Origin: B16-G9 sp964400655
GTDB lineage: Bacteria > Bacteroidota > Bacteroidia > Bacteroidales > F082
Direction: 5' to 3'
Length of the DNA: 6,300 nucleotides
Assembly (NCBI GenBank): GCA_964400655.1
Contig: CAYNVN010000026.1
Span: 1 to 6,300, forward strand
The translations under genes and the position numbers were made by a program. This document shows positions 6,266 through 6,300 of the stretch, one piece after another. The notes below the pieces were generated by a model. It had not been told where the DNA came from, did not search any database, and saw only the letters and a program-made list of their open reading frames with translations. How positions within the stretch are numbered: position 1 is the first letter of the stretch; each line of letters starts with the position of its first letter.

Positions 6266-6300
6266 TAGCAGGGGATTTCTCGGTCGTGCCTCCCTCGAAA
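6266..6300 (-). repeat. Second, inverted copy of the REP-like repeat, cut by the window edge
   Basis: Read on the minus strand this gives TTTCGAGGGAGGCACGACC (6300-6282), then GAGAAATCCCCTG. It shares CGAGGGA, CGA-x-GAG and AAATC-x-CCTG with the unit at 6139-6228, but lies in the opposite orientation and lacks the two nested palindromes. The two copies form a head-to-head inverted pair separated by about 37 bp, like paired REP elements in other bacteria. Its far end is outside the window. Confidence 0.55.

Noticed and set aside
6074..6268. 64-codon open frame on the plus strand
   Set aside because: It consists of translated heptamer repeats and REP-like palindromes (LVAGC repeats, then Arg/Pro/Ser-rich), which is typical of spurious frames in repeats.

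Overview
The window looks like chromosomal DNA of a member of the Bacteroidota, most likely the Bacteroidales/Marinilabiliales side, though that rank is inference. The evidence is threefold. Two genes are preceded by a TAnnTTTG -7 element (TAACTTTG and TATCTTTG), and start codons sit behind A/T-rich leaders without Shine-Dalgarno sequences. The replicative polymerase has an exonuclease domain fused at its N-terminus, as I recall from Bacteroidota DnaE proteins. The right end carries a GTCATTCCGAGGGAAGCGA...AATCTCC palindromic repeat of a kind scattered between genes in this phylum.

Layout. Positions 1-71 hold, on the minus strand, the first 23 full codons of a LeuC/HacA-family hydro-lyase that runs off the left edge. 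A divergent intergenic region (72-277) follows, with a promoter for the next gene. Positions 278-4501 encode a 1407-residue DNA polymerase III alpha subunit with the order DEDDh exonuclease, PHP, polymerase, HhH, clamp-binding peptide, OB fold. After a 231-bp gap with a strong -7 element comes thioredoxin (4733-5050). A strong intrinsic terminator (5079-5113) ends 4 bases before the start of a DUF58/vWA-like protein (5118-6053). The last 247 bases hold no credible gene: they contain a CTGGTTG heptamer array, a GC-rich palindromic repeat unit with two nested hairpins, and the beginning of a second, inverted copy of the same repeat.

How the genes relate. dnaE, trxA and the DUF58 gene lie in the same direction, but trxA has its own promoter-like site and a strong terminator follows it. 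They therefore look like adjacent, separately controlled units rather than one operon. The genes are housekeeping ones (replication, redox, envelope or MoxR/Bat-type stress function, leucine-type metabolism).

I see no new defence, mobile or biosynthetic system. The points most worth a second look are the polymerase, which appears to keep two complete exonuclease-type metal sites (DEDDh and all nine PHP ligands), the terminator hairpin pressed against the DUF58 start codon, and the nested palindromes at the right end.
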